In this document: positions 42,895 through 50,917 of the stretch, one piece after another
Layout of the letters: each line of letters opens with the position of its first letter
Position numbering within the stretch: position 1 is the stretch's first letter
NCBI GenBank assembly: GCA_965140395.1
Contig: OZ223205.1
Span: 620,001 to 684,000 of the forward strand
DNA length: 64,000 bases
Direction of reading: 5' to 3'
Source of the DNA: Parvibaculum sp002684405
GTDB lineage: Bacteria > Pseudomonadota > Alphaproteobacteria > Parvibaculales > Parvibaculaceae
The notes under the pieces: generated by a model
What the model was told of the DNA's origin: nothing
The model's database searches: none
What the model saw: only the letters and a program-made list of their open reading frames with translations
Position numbers and translations under genes: made by a program

Positions 42895-44118
42895 TCAAGC
42901 GTCATAGCGCTGGAAGACGAGCACGGCATTGGTGCCGCCGAAGCCGAAGCTGTTCGACATGGCGACATTGATGTCTGCGTTGTCGATCCGGGAGCGGACG
43001 ATATTCGCATCCGCCAGCTCGGGATCGATTTCCTCGATATTCGCGCTCTCCGCGATGAAGCCGTTCTTCATCATGAGCAGCGTGTAGATCGCCTCATGCA
43101 CACCCGCCGCACCCTGTGCGTGACCGGTTAGAGACTTGGTGGCACTGATGGGCGGCATGTCCTTGCCGAAGACTTCCTGGATCGCTTTCACTTCCGGAAT
43201 ATCGCCCACCGGCGTCGAGGTCGCGTGCGGATTGATGTAGTCGACCTTCTCGTTGACGTTCTGGAGCGCGAGATTCATGCAGCGCACGGCTCCTTCGCCC
43301 GAGGGTGCCACCATGTCGGCGCCATCGGCTGTTGCGCCATAGCCGACGATTTCGGCGTAAATCTTGGCACCGCGCGCCTTGGCATGTTCCAGCTCTTCCA
43401 GAACCAGAATGCCGCCGCCGCCGGTAATGACGAAACCGTCCCGGTTCTTGTCATAGGCGCGGCTCGCCTTTTCCGGTGTCGCATTATATTTCGACGACAT
43501 GGCGCCCATCGCGTCGAACAGCACCGACAGCGTCCAGTCGAGTTCTTCGCCGCCGCCGGCGAACATCACGTCCTGCTTGCCCCACTGGATCATTTCCGCT
43601 GCATTGCCGATGCAATTGGCGCTGGTGGAACAGGCGGAGCTGATCGAATAGTTCACGCCCTTGGTCTTGTACCAGGTGGAAAGATTGGCCGAGCAGGTGG
43701 AGGACATCGCCTTGGGCACGGCAAACGGGCCGACGCGCTTGGGCCCCTTGCCTTCCGCGCGGGTCGTGTCGGCGGCCTGCACGATGGCCCTGGTCGATGG
43801 GCCGCCCGACCCGACGATGAGGCCGGTGCGGGGATTGCTGACATCGCTCTCTTCGAGGCCGGCATCCTGGATCGCCTGCTCCATGGCCGCGCAGGCATAG
43901 GCCGCGCCGTCGCCCATGAAGCGGCGCGCGCGCCGGTCCACGATCTCGTCGGGATTCACCTTCAGGCTGCCATGCACCTGGCTCTTGAAGCCGAGGCGCT
44001 CATAGTCCTCCGCTTTCACGATGCCGGAGCGCGCATCCCTGAGGCTCGACAGGACTTCCTGCGAGTTGTTCCCGATACTGCTGATGATACCCATGCCCGT
44101 GACGACGACCCGTCTCAT
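42895..44118 (-). CDS. fabB: beta-ketoacyl-ACP synthase I
   Basis: FabB elongates unsaturated and saturated acyl-ACPs. The 407-residue product has the Cys-His-His triad: Cys in SISSACSTSANCIGNA, His in NPHATSTPVGD, His in KSLTGHAQGAAG, plus the C-terminal SNSFGFGGTNAVLVF. It lies between fabA and fabI, so it serves the anaerobic-type unsaturated fatty acid pathway. Confidence 0.95.
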   Translation of the reverse strand: MRRVVVTGMGIISSIGNNSQEVLSSLRDARSGIVKAEDYERLGFKSQVHGSLKVNPDEIVDRRARRFMGDGAAYACAAMEQAIQDAGLEESDVSNPRTGLIVGSGGPSTRAIVQAADTTRAEGKGPKRVGPFAVPKAMSSTCSANLSTWYKTKGVNYSISSACSTSANCIGNAAEMIQWGKQDVMFAGGGEELDWTLSVLFDAMGAMSSKYNATPEKASRAYDKNRDGFVITGGGGILVLEELEHAKARGAKIYAEIVGYGATADGADMVAPSGEGAVRCMNLALQNVNEKVDYINPHATSTPVGDIPEVKAIQEVFGKDMPPISATKSLTGHAQGAAGVHEAIYTLLMMKNGFIAESANIEEIDPELADANIVRSRIDNADINVAMSNSFGFGGTNAVLVFQRYDA

Positions 44119-44168
44119 GGCAGCCTCTCTTTCTTGAGGATCACATTCTGTTCAGCGACCGCCGCCCG

Positions 44169-44696
44169 TCAGGCAGGCTGCTCGTCCGCGCCGAACAATC
44201 CCACTTTCATGTCGCTGATCGTGAAGGCGACCTCGCCATCGGCCTTGATGATGCCGTCGGCCACGCCAAGCACCAGCTTGCGGTTGATGACGCGCTTCAG
44301 GTTGATCGTGTATTCGATCTTTTTGATGGCAGGCGTCACCATGGCGGAGAACTTCACCTCGCCCACGCCCAGCGCACGGCCCTTGCCCTTGCCGCCGACC
44401 CAGCCGAGAAAGAAGCCGAGGAGCTGCCACATGCCGTCGAGCCCGAGGCAGCCCGGCATCACCGGGTCGCCTTCGAAATGGCAATCGAAGAACCAGAGAT
44501 CCGGCTTGATGTCGAACTCGGCAACGATCTGCCCTTTGCCGTGTTCACCGCCTTCATCGCTGATGTGAGAGATGCGGTCGACCATCAGCATGGGCGGCAG
44601 CGGCAATTGCGGATTGCCCGGGCCGAACATGCGGCCGTGACTGCATTCCAGGAGGTCTTCGTAACTGTAAGCCGACTTCTGCTCCGCCATTCCCAT
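44169..44696 (-). CDS. fabA: 3-hydroxydecanoyl-ACP dehydratase/isomerase
   Basis: FabA dehydrates 3-hydroxydecanoyl-ACP and isomerises the product to the cis-3 alkene, the branch point for unsaturated fatty acids. The 175-residue product has the catalytic segment FFDCHFEGDPVMPGCLGLDGMWQLLGFFLGW (His and Asp). It is first of fabA-fabB-fabI, and divergent from irr across a 265-bp spacer, an arrangement common in Rhizobiales. Confidence 0.95.
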   Translation of the reverse strand: MGMAEQKSAYSYEDLLECSHGRMFGPGNPQLPLPPMLMVDRISHISDEGGEHGKGQIVAEFDIKPDLWFFDCHFEGDPVMPGCLGLDGMWQLLGFFLGWVGGKGKGRALGVGEVKFSAMVTPAIKKIEYTINLKRVINRKLVLGVADGIIKADGEVAFTISDMKVGLFGADEQPA

Positions 44697-44891
44697 CTGC
44701 TCGAAACTGGCCGCTTGCCTGATCGTGACGTGCCTGCCGCATGGGCTGGAGTACCGTCAGGCCGGACCGGATTGCTGACTGGGCACCGCTTGCTAAACGG
44801 CCCCGCTCCCTGTCTTTTTTGCTTCGTAACATACCCCGCCACCAGCGCAAAGACATGCTTGCACCGGGGGCGCCGCGATTCGGCGCCGCAC

Positions 44892-44936
44892 TTGACAAAA
44901 GCATGACGCGACCACATTTTCTTGTAACGATTACAA
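44892..44936 (+). promoter_or_regulatory. irr promoter with TTGTAA-N3-TTACAA palindrome
   Basis: TTGACA (44892-44897) with CATTTT (44915-44920) at 17-bp spacing forms a probable promoter. A perfect palindrome TTGTAACGATTACAA (44922-44936) sits at the expected transcription start, the classic place for a repressor. Confidence 0.45.
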
Positions 44937-44961
44937 ACTGCATGTGAGTGCGAGAGAGAAT

Positions 44962-45420
44962 ATGGCGCATTTGACCCCTGACACCCAGGAGAGGCCCTAC
45001 GCGCAGACCCTGTCGAGGCTGCGGGCGTCCGGATTGCGCCCCACGCGCCAGCGGCTCGCTCTCGGCCGCCTGCTCTTCGATGGCGGCGATCGTCACGTCA
45101 CGGCCGAAGCACTCCATGAGGAGTCCCAGAAAGCCGGTGTGAGCGTCTCCCTGGCCACGGTCTACAACACATTGCACCAGTTCACCGAAGCCGGCCTGCT
45201 GCGAGAGGTTGTGGTCGACTCCTCGCGTACCTATTTCGATACCAATGTCGACGACCATCATCACTTCTTCTTCGAGGATGACGGTCGCCTGATGGACATC
45301 TCCGGCGAGGAGATCGGGATCGAGCGCCTGCCGTCCGCGCCGGAAGGCACCGATATCTCCCGGGTCGATGTGATCGTGCGCCTTCAGGGCTCTTCGCAAG
45401 GCTCATCCGGCGATCGCTAA
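44962..45420 (+). CDS. irr: iron response regulator Irr (Fur superfamily)
   Basis: Irr controls iron- and heme-related genes in alphaproteobacteria and is degraded or inactivated by heme when iron is plentiful. The 152-residue product has the winged helix SGLRPTRQRLALGRLLF ... VSLATVYNTLHQFTEAGLLREV and the histidine cluster NVDDHHHFFFEDDGRL typical of Irr. The N-terminal heme regulatory motif of the Bradyrhizobium protein is absent, as in many other Irr proteins. ATG 44962 has a purine-rich GAGAGAGAA before it; GTG 44944 is an alternative. The fabA-irr divergent pair is conserved in Rhizobiales. Confidence 0.9.
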   Translation: MAHLTPDTQERPYAQTLSRLRASGLRPTRQRLALGRLLFDGGDRHVTAEALHEESQKAGVSVSLATVYNTLHQFTEAGLLREVVVDSSRTYFDTNVDDHHHFFFEDDGRLMDISGEEIGIERLPSAPEGTDISRVDVIVRLQGSSQGSSGDR

Positions 45421-45471
45421 GCGATCTTGTCAATTAAGAACTAATCGCAAAAACAGCCGCTTATAACGCTC

Positions 45472-45488
45472 TTTAGATACTGTCTAAA
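45472..45488. promoter_or_regulatory. Irr box (ICE-like palindrome) upstream of rubrerythrin
   Basis: TTTAGATACTGTCTAAA has perfect 6-bp arms. Compared with the Irr-type ICE consensus TTTAGAA-N3-TTCTAAA it differs only at one symmetric inner pair. It lies just upstream of the -35 of a good promoter. Confidence 0.6.
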
Positions 45489-45491
45489 TTA

Positions 45492-45520
45492 TTGACGGGG
45501 TCTCGGGAGCGTTCTAGATT
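45492..45520 (+). promoter_or_regulatory. rubrerythrin promoter
   Basis: TTGACG (45492-45497) and TAGATT (45515-45520), 17-bp spacing, give a good sigma70-type promoter. The transcript would have a leader of about 150 bases before the rubrerythrin start. Confidence 0.6.
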
Positions 45521-45679
45521 CGCCTGCGCATCCCCCCGAACGCCGCAAGCCTGGCCCGCCGCCGGGCCGCGAGACAATCGGCAACCGAAGGGGATGGGGC
45601 CGTTATTCGGCACAACTGGTTCAGGGCGCCGGAGCCTGCTTCTTTGCCCCTCCGGCCGTCAAACAGGTGAGGAAAGACC

Positions 45680-46102
45680 ATGGCATCGCTTGCTGGTTCC
45701 AAGACAATGGACAATCTGAAAGAGGCTTTCTCGGGTGAAAGCCAGGCCAACCGCCGCTATCTCTATTTCGCCCAGAAGGCCGACGTCGAAGGTTACAACG
45801 ATGTGGCCGCTGTGTTCCGCTCCACGGCGGAAGGCGAGACGGGCCACGCGCATGGCCATCTCGAATTCCTCGAGGAAGTCGGCGACCCGGCCACGGGCGA
45901 GCCGATCGGCAACACCGACGCTAACCTCAAGGCCGCCATCGCCGGCGAAACCCACGAATACACCGACATGTATCCGGGTATGGCCCGCACGGCCCGCGAC
46001 GAGGGCTTCGACGAGATCGCCGACTGGTTCGAAACGTTGGCCAAGGCCGAAAAGAGCCATGCCGGCCGTTTCCAGAAGGCGCTTGACGGTCTGGACGACT
46101 GA
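45680..46102 (+). CDS. rubrerythrin family diiron protein
   Basis: This 140-residue ferritin-like four-helix protein has paired ExxH-type motifs for a diiron site: GESQANRRYLYFA, GETGHAHGHLEF, GETHEYTDMY and AEKSHAGRF. Unlike full rubrerythrin it lacks a C-terminal rubredoxin domain, so it is an erythrin-type short form, usually active against peroxide. The start has GAGGAAAG 4 bases upstream. An Irr-type box and good promoter lie upstream and a strong terminator follows immediately, so much of its mRNA is probably monocistronic. Confidence 0.92.
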   Translation: MASLAGSKTMDNLKEAFSGESQANRRYLYFAQKADVEGYNDVAAVFRSTAEGETGHAHGHLEFLEEVGDPATGEPIGNTDANLKAAIAGETHEYTDMYPGMARTARDEGFDEIADWFETLAKAEKSHAGRFQKALDGLDD

Positions 46103-46113
46103 CAGGATGCAGG

Positions 46114-46149
46114 GGGTGAGGCGGCGGCAATGCCGCCTCCCCTCTTTTT
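46114..46149 (+). terminator. terminator after rubrerythrin
   Basis: GAGGCGGC (46118-46125), loop GGCAAT, GCCGCCTC (46132-46139), with three extra G-C pairs past a bulged T, then CTTTTT. It should limit transcription into the Fe-S gene. Confidence 0.75.
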
Positions 46150-46213
46150 GTCTGTCCGCCGCACAGGAGACGAGTAGCGGCGGCGATCGCGTGTCGCAAA
46201 ATAGGGGCAGGAC

Positions 46214-47557
46214 ATGACCGAAGGCAGCACCGCCGCGCCGACCCGCCATCCGCTGGATTGGCACAATCCCGATTTCTACGATCTCGACAAACTTGACGAA
46301 GAGCTGCGCCGGGTTTTCGACATCTGTCACGGCTGCCGACGCTGCTTCAATCTCTGCGACAGTTTCCCCCGTCTTTTCGACCTGATCGATGAATCGCCCA
46401 CCGGCGAACTCGACGAGGTGAAGTCGGAGGATTTCGGCCCCGTGGTCGAAGCCTGCACGCTTTGCGACATGTGTTTCATGACGAAGTGCCCTTATGTACC
46501 TCCGCATGAATTCAATCTCGATTTCCCCCATCTGATGCTGCGGTACCGCGCGGCGGAGGCAAAGCGCGAAGGCTTTCCCTTCACGCAGAAACAGCTCGCC
46601 CAGACCGACCGCAACGGCAAGCTGGCCGCGCCCGTATCCGGGCTCGCCAATTGGGGCTCCTCGACATCGAACAAACTGACGCGCCCGGCGCTTGAAGCGG
46701 TCGCCGGTATCGACCGCCGCGCCGAGCTGCCGAAATTCTACGGCAAGACCTTCACGATGCGCGCGAAAGCGCAGGACGCATCGGGCGAGGCCATGCCGAA
46801 GGATGCGCCCGCCAAGGGCCGTAAGGCCGCGATCTTCGCGACCTGTTTCGTGAACTACAACAACCCGCAGGTCGGCGAGGCCGCCCGCAAGGTGCTCGCG
46901 CATAACGGCGTGGAAACCGAAGTGGCCTACCCCGGCTGCTGCGGCATGCCCTTCCTCGAGCAGGGCGACATCGCCAAGGTCGCCGAGCAGGCCCGCAAGG
47001 TCGCAAAGGACATGGGCGAGTGGATCGACAAGGGCTATGACATCATCACGCTGACCGCCTCATGCGGTCTGATGTTCAAGCTGGAATGGCCGCTTATCCT
47101 GCCCGACGACCCGGATGTGAAGAGGCTCGCCGCCGCCACCCGCGACATCGACGAATATGTTGTCGACATCGCGAAAAACGAAGGCCTCGCAGCGGGGCTC
47201 AATCCCGTCGATGGCGGCGTCAGCGCGCATCTTGCCTGTCATGCGCGTGCCCAGAACATGGGCGCGAAATCGGTTGAAATGCTGAAGCTCATTCCTGAAA
47301 TCAAGGTGGATGTGGTGGAGCGTTGCTCCGGCCACGGAGGAACCTTCGGCGTCATGAAGGAAACCTTCGACACCGCGATGAAGGTCGGCAAGACGGCGGC
47401 GCGCAACGTCAACAAGACCGGCAACAAATATGTGACCTCGGACTGCCCGCTGGCGGGCAAGCATCTCGTTCAGGAAATCGGCGAGATGGACGATGCGACG
47501 CCGCCCTCCGCGCAGCATCCGATCGAGATCATGGCGCGGGCCTGGGGACTTCTCTGA
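46214..47557 (+). CDS. GlpC/HdrD-like Fe-S oxidoreductase subunit
   Basis: This 447-residue protein has two [4Fe-4S] ferredoxin motifs near the N-terminus: C38-x2-C41-x2-C44-x3-C48 (CHGCRRCFNLC) and C81-x2-C84-x2-C87-x4-C92 (CTLCDMCFMTKC). Two CCG-type domains follow (PGCCGMPFLEQGD and VVERCSGHGGTFG), as in glycerol-3-phosphate dehydrogenase subunit C and heterodisulfide reductase subunit D. No glpA/glpB are present. With the flanking rubrerythrin and DUF3501 genes it probably forms a redox relay of unknown purpose. ATG has AGGAC just upstream. Confidence 0.88.
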   Translation: MTEGSTAAPTRHPLDWHNPDFYDLDKLDEELRRVFDICHGCRRCFNLCDSFPRLFDLIDESPTGELDEVKSEDFGPVVEACTLCDMCFMTKCPYVPPHEFNLDFPHLMLRYRAAEAKREGFPFTQKQLAQTDRNGKLAAPVSGLANWGSSTSNKLTRPALEAVAGIDRRAELPKFYGKTFTMRAKAQDASGEAMPKDAPAKGRKAAIFATCFVNYNNPQVGEAARKVLAHNGVETEVAYPGCCGMPFLEQGDIAKVAEQARKVAKDMGEWIDKGYDIITLTASCGLMFKLEWPLILPDDPDVKRLAAATRDIDEYVVDIAKNEGLAAGLNPVDGGVSAHLACHARAQNMGAKSVEMLKLIPEIKVDVVERCSGHGGTFGVMKETFDTAMKVGKTAARNVNKTGNKYVTSDCPLAGKHLVQEIGEMDDATPPSAQHPIEIMARAWGLL

Positions 47558-47600
47558 AGTCCGGGTGGCCGCGCGCAAGGCAAAAGAGCAGGACAGGAAA

Positions 47601-48194
47601 ATGACCGCACAGAAACGGGAAATCACGCGCGACGACATTCTGCCGCTGGAGACATATGCCGCCCAGCGCAAGGAGCGCCGCGCCAAAAGTGCCGAGATGA
47701 AGCGGACGCGCCGTCTGGGTGTCGGCCCCTTCTGCACTTTCTATTTCGAAAATTACGACACGATGTTTCAGCAGATCCACGAGATGCTTTACATCGAAAA
47801 GGGCGGCGAGGAGCAGATCGCCGACGAACTGGCAGCCTATAATCCGCTGATCCCCAATGGCCGCGAATTCGTCGCGACGATCATGTTCGAGATCAACGAT
47901 GCCGTGCAGCGCGACAAGGAATTGCGGCGTCTGGCCCATGTCGAGGATTTCATTTTCATCGATATTGGCGGCGAGCGCGCCAAGGCCGTACCGGAGCAGG
48001 ATGTCGAACGCACCACGGCGGACGGCAAGACCTCCTCGGTGCATTTCGTGCACTTCCCGCTTACCGACGAGCAGGCCGCAAAATTCAAGGATCCGTCCGT
48101 GGACGTCTCGCTCGTGATCTCGCACGAGAATTACGGTCACATAGCGATGATGCCGAAGGATGTGCGTGAGGCGCTGGTCGGCGATCTCGCCTGA
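47601..48194 (+). CDS. DUF3501 family protein
   Basis: This 197-residue cytoplasmic protein of unknown function has no membrane segment, no signal peptide and only one cysteine. Family-like segments are ITRDDILPLETYAAQRKERR, GPFCTFYFENYDTMFQQIHEMLYIEKGGEEQIADELAAYNPLIPNG and LVISHENYGHIAMM. I recall DUF3501 genes being usually next to a rubrerythrin and a Fe-S protein, as here, which suggests a dedicated partner. ATG 47601 follows GGACAGGAAA. It lies 43 bases after the Fe-S gene and is likely co-transcribed. Confidence 0.8.
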   Translation: MTAQKREITRDDILPLETYAAQRKERRAKSAEMKRTRRLGVGPFCTFYFENYDTMFQQIHEMLYIEKGGEEQIADELAAYNPLIPNGREFVATIMFEINDAVQRDKELRRLAHVEDFIFIDIGGERAKAVPEQDVERTTADGKTSSVHFVHFPLTDEQAAKFKDPSVDVSLVISHENYGHIAMMPKDVREALVGDLA

Positions 48195-48215
48195 CGGGAC
48201 CTTCCCGAAAGGGCC

Positions 48216-48830
48216 TCAGTCGAAATCCTCGTCGGGATAGACACCCCACAGGCGCGTCCTCGGCACATAGCCCTCATAGCCCTGGGTCTCGACGCGGCAC
48301 CATGCGCCGGCGCAGCTTTTGAGGCTCGCCAGTACATTTGTGTCGGCATAGGCTACAATGGCGGCCCCCGGGATAGGCTCGTCAAGGATCGGCACCGGCG
48401 CGCCGTCCTTTTCTGCAAGGAAAAGCGCGGTTCGCCGCCCGTCCAGCATGGAATGCCAGATCCAGCCCACATCGCCGTCCACATCGCGGACTTTGCGCCA
48501 GCGGCTGGTCTCGGCGATGATTTCCAGCGGCATGCGCCGGCGCACGAACACCCAGTCCACCGGATAGTCGGTTCCGGGGCCGCGCCGCAGATTGGCGCGA
48601 TCCGATTTCAGGCTGACGAAACGCGGCACCGGCAGTCCCGTGGCCGAGCCGGGCTCATGCGTCACCGGCACCGGCTCCTGCGCCGGGATAAAGGTCTCCT
48701 TTGCGCCGCCCTCATTCGCTGAGGCGGCGGTCATGGCGGCGAAGAGCATCGCAAGGCTGATGGCGCCCGCCGCGGCAAGGCGCGAGGCGGGCAGGCGAGA
48801 AAGGGGTCCGGTAATTTTACTGTTCCGCAT
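48216..48830 (-). CDS. exported bacterial SH3-domain protein
   Basis: This 204-residue protein has a signal or anchor segment (RLAAAGAISLAMLFAAMTAASA). Two SH3-like domains follow: one with SDRANLRRGPGTDYPVDWVF ... WRKVRDVDGDVGWIWHSML, the second with YADTNVLASLKSCAGAWCRVETQGYEGYVPRTRLWGVYPDE. Domains of this kind often bind peptidoglycan or modulate cell-wall enzymes, but the target is unknown. ATG 48830 was preferred to a TTG 33 bases earlier. It is divergent from the 2-hydroxyacid dehydrogenase, and convergent with the DUF3501 gene. Confidence 0.75.
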   Translation of the reverse strand: MRNSKITGPLSRLPASRLAAAGAISLAMLFAAMTAASANEGGAKETFIPAQEPVPVTHEPGSATGLPVPRFVSLKSDRANLRRGPGTDYPVDWVFVRRRMPLEIIAETSRWRKVRDVDGDVGWIWHSMLDGRRTALFLAEKDGAPVPILDEPIPGAAIVAYADTNVLASLKSCAGAWCRVETQGYEGYVPRTRLWGVYPDEDFD

Positions 48831-49023
48831 CTGGTTTCGGAGGCCCGAACCGGTATTTGGCAAGCTGGCCTGCCTCAGGTCAAGCGGCGTCGGCCGGGAT
48901 GACGTTGAGTTAAGGGGAGAACGCGCTTGGTACGGGACCGGCCCCTCTGGTAAACAGAAATTCCCGCTTCCCTTGTGATCGCAGGCACCGCGTCATGGTG
49001 CCTTCCGCCGGAGCACCGCTCGA

Positions 49024-50016
49024 ATGACCGTCAAGAAACCCCTCGTCATCGTTACCCGCAAGCTGCCCGACCAGATCGAGCAGCGCATGTCGGAATTGTT
49101 CGATGTCAGGTTGAATGAAGACGATCACCCCATGTCCCAGCAGGAACTGGCCGACGCAATCGCCGAAGCGGAGGTTCTGGTGCCCACCGTGACGGACCGG
49201 ATCGACGGACGCCTGCTCGCGCATGCGGGCGAAAAGCTCCGTCTCATCGCGCAGTTCGGGACCGGCGTCGACAATGTCGATGTGGAGAGTGCTCGCCGTC
49301 GCGGGATTACGGTAACGAACACACCCGGCGTATTGACCGACGATACCGCCGATATGACCATGGCGCTCATTCTCGCCGTGCCGCGCCGCCTGTCGGAGGG
49401 CGCGCGCTATCTGCGGGACAATGACGGCAAATGGCCGGGCTGGTCGCCTTCATGGATGCTGGGCCGGCGCATCACCGGCAAGCGGCTGGGCATTATCGGC
49501 ATGGGCCGGATCGGACAGGCGGTCGCGCAGCGGGCGAAGGCTTTCGGCCTCGAAATCCACTATCACAACCGCAAGCCCGCCAATCAGGTCATCGAGAAGG
49601 AACTCGGCGCCACCTATTGGGAAGACCTCGACGCGATGCTCGCCAAGGTCGATATCGTGACGCTGCACTGCCCGCATACGCCGCAGACCTTCCACATGAT
49701 CGACACGCGCCGCCTCAAGCTGATGAAGCCCGAGGCCTATATCGTGAATACGGCGCGCGGCGAGATCATCGACGAAAACGCGCTGGTGCGCGCGCTGGAA
49801 GGCGGCGAGATCGCGGGTGCCGGGCTGGATGTCTTCGAACATGAGCCCGCCGTGAACCCGCGCCTTCTGGGCCTTGGCAATGTGGTGCTGCTGCCGCATA
49901 TGAGTTCGTCCACCATCGAGGGCCGGATGGAGATGGGCGGCAAGGTCATCGTCAACATCAAGACCTTCATGGACGGTCACAGGCCGCCCGACCGGGTCAT
50001 TCCCGCCATTATGTAG
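49024..50016 (+). CDS. D-2-hydroxyacid dehydrogenase (glyoxylate/hydroxypyruvate reductase-like)
   Basis: This 330-residue NAD(P)H-dependent enzyme of the D-isomer-specific 2-hydroxyacid dehydrogenase family has the Rossmann motif LGIIGMGRIGQAVA (~residues 158-171). The catalytic Arg-Glu-His set is in NTARGEIIDENALV, GLDVFEHEPAVNPRL and LLPHMSSSTIEGR. It probably reduces glyoxylate or hydroxypyruvate, as GhrB-like enzymes do, though exact substrate preference cannot be read. Confidence 0.87.
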   Translation: MTVKKPLVIVTRKLPDQIEQRMSELFDVRLNEDDHPMSQQELADAIAEAEVLVPTVTDRIDGRLLAHAGEKLRLIAQFGTGVDNVDVESARRRGITVTNTPGVLTDDTADMTMALILAVPRRLSEGARYLRDNDGKWPGWSPSWMLGRRITGKRLGIIGMGRIGQAVAQRAKAFGLEIHYHNRKPANQVIEKELGATYWEDLDAMLAKVDIVTLHCPHTPQTFHMIDTRRLKLMKPEAYIVNTARGEIIDENALVRALEGGEIAGAGLDVFEHEPAVNPRLLGLGNVVLLPHMSSSTIEGRMEMGGKVIVNIKTFMDGHRPPDRVIPAIM

Positions 50017-50070
50017 AATGGCGGCGGATGAACCGGTCCAGACGCAAAAGAGACCGCGTGATCCCGGCGA

Positions 50071-50856
50071 TCATGTGATCGTCGGATTCTCGCCCGTCAG
50101 CGGGTTTGCCGGGTCCCATTTCAGCTTCACCGTGCGGAAGCGCGTATCCAGCGCATCATAGATGAGCAGCTTGCCGGCAAGGCTTGTCCCCGCGCCCGTA
50201 ATCTCCTTGATGACTTCAAGCGCCTGGAGCGACCCCATGACACCGGTGAGTGCGCCCATCACGCCCGCCTCCTCGCAGGTCGGGACCGAGCCGGGCTCGG
50301 GCGTCTCGCCGATGAAGTCGCGATAGTTCGGCATCGGTTTGCCGTCGGCGTCGTTCTCATACGCCTTGAAGGTTGCAATCTGTCCTTCGAACTGGCCGAC
50401 TGCGGCGGAAACGAGCGGCACCTTCGCGAAATAGCAGGCATCGTTCACGACGAAGCGCGTTTCGAAATTGTCGCAGCCATCGGCGACGATGTCGTATTGC
50501 GAAATGATGTCGAGCGCATTCGCCGCTGTCAGCCTGTCCGTATGCTGATGGAAGCTCACGCCGGGGTTGAGGCGGGCGATGGCCGCCGCCGCGCTTTCGG
50601 TTTTGGGACGGTTCACATCTTCCGTGCCATGGATGATCTGGCGCTGGAGGTTGGACAGCGACACCTCGTCATTGTCGATCACGCCCAGCGTGCCGACACC
50701 CGCCGCAGCGAGATACATCAGGCAGGGTGAGCCGAGGCCGCCCGCGCCGATCACCAGCACTTTCGCGTTCAGAAGTTTCTGCTGTCCCGGCCCGCCGATT
50801 TCCTTCAGCACGATGTGTCGTGCATAGCGGTCCAGTTGTTCGTCCGTCAGTGCCAT
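50071..50856 (-). CDS. MoeB/ThiF-like adenylyltransferase
   Basis: E1-like enzymes of this family adenylate ubiquitin-like sulfur carriers (MoaD, ThiS). The 261-residue product has the ATP motif VLVIGAGGLGSPCLMYLAAAG, the NLQRQIIH Arg motif, and VADGCDNFETRFVVND. The two CxxC zinc pairs of canonical MoeB/ThiF are lost: the first is YRDFIGE and the second is DPANPLTG where DPxCPxCG is expected. The active-site Cys remains (VPTCEEAGVMGAL). It is therefore a variant clade; no moaD or thiS partner is nearby. Confidence 0.82.
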   Translation of the reverse strand: MALTDEQLDRYARHIVLKEIGGPGQQKLLNAKVLVIGAGGLGSPCLMYLAAAGVGTLGVIDNDEVSLSNLQRQIIHGTEDVNRPKTESAAAAIARLNPGVSFHQHTDRLTAANALDIISQYDIVADGCDNFETRFVVNDACYFAKVPLVSAAVGQFEGQIATFKAYENDADGKPMPNYRDFIGETPEPGSVPTCEEAGVMGALTGVMGSLQALEVIKEITGAGTSLAGKLLIYDALDTRFRTVKLKWDPANPLTGENPTIT

Positions 50857-50917
50857 TCATGCGCCTCCACCCCTTAAGGGCCATGCTCCGGGATTTCTGT
50901 CAAATGGAGGCAGGTGT

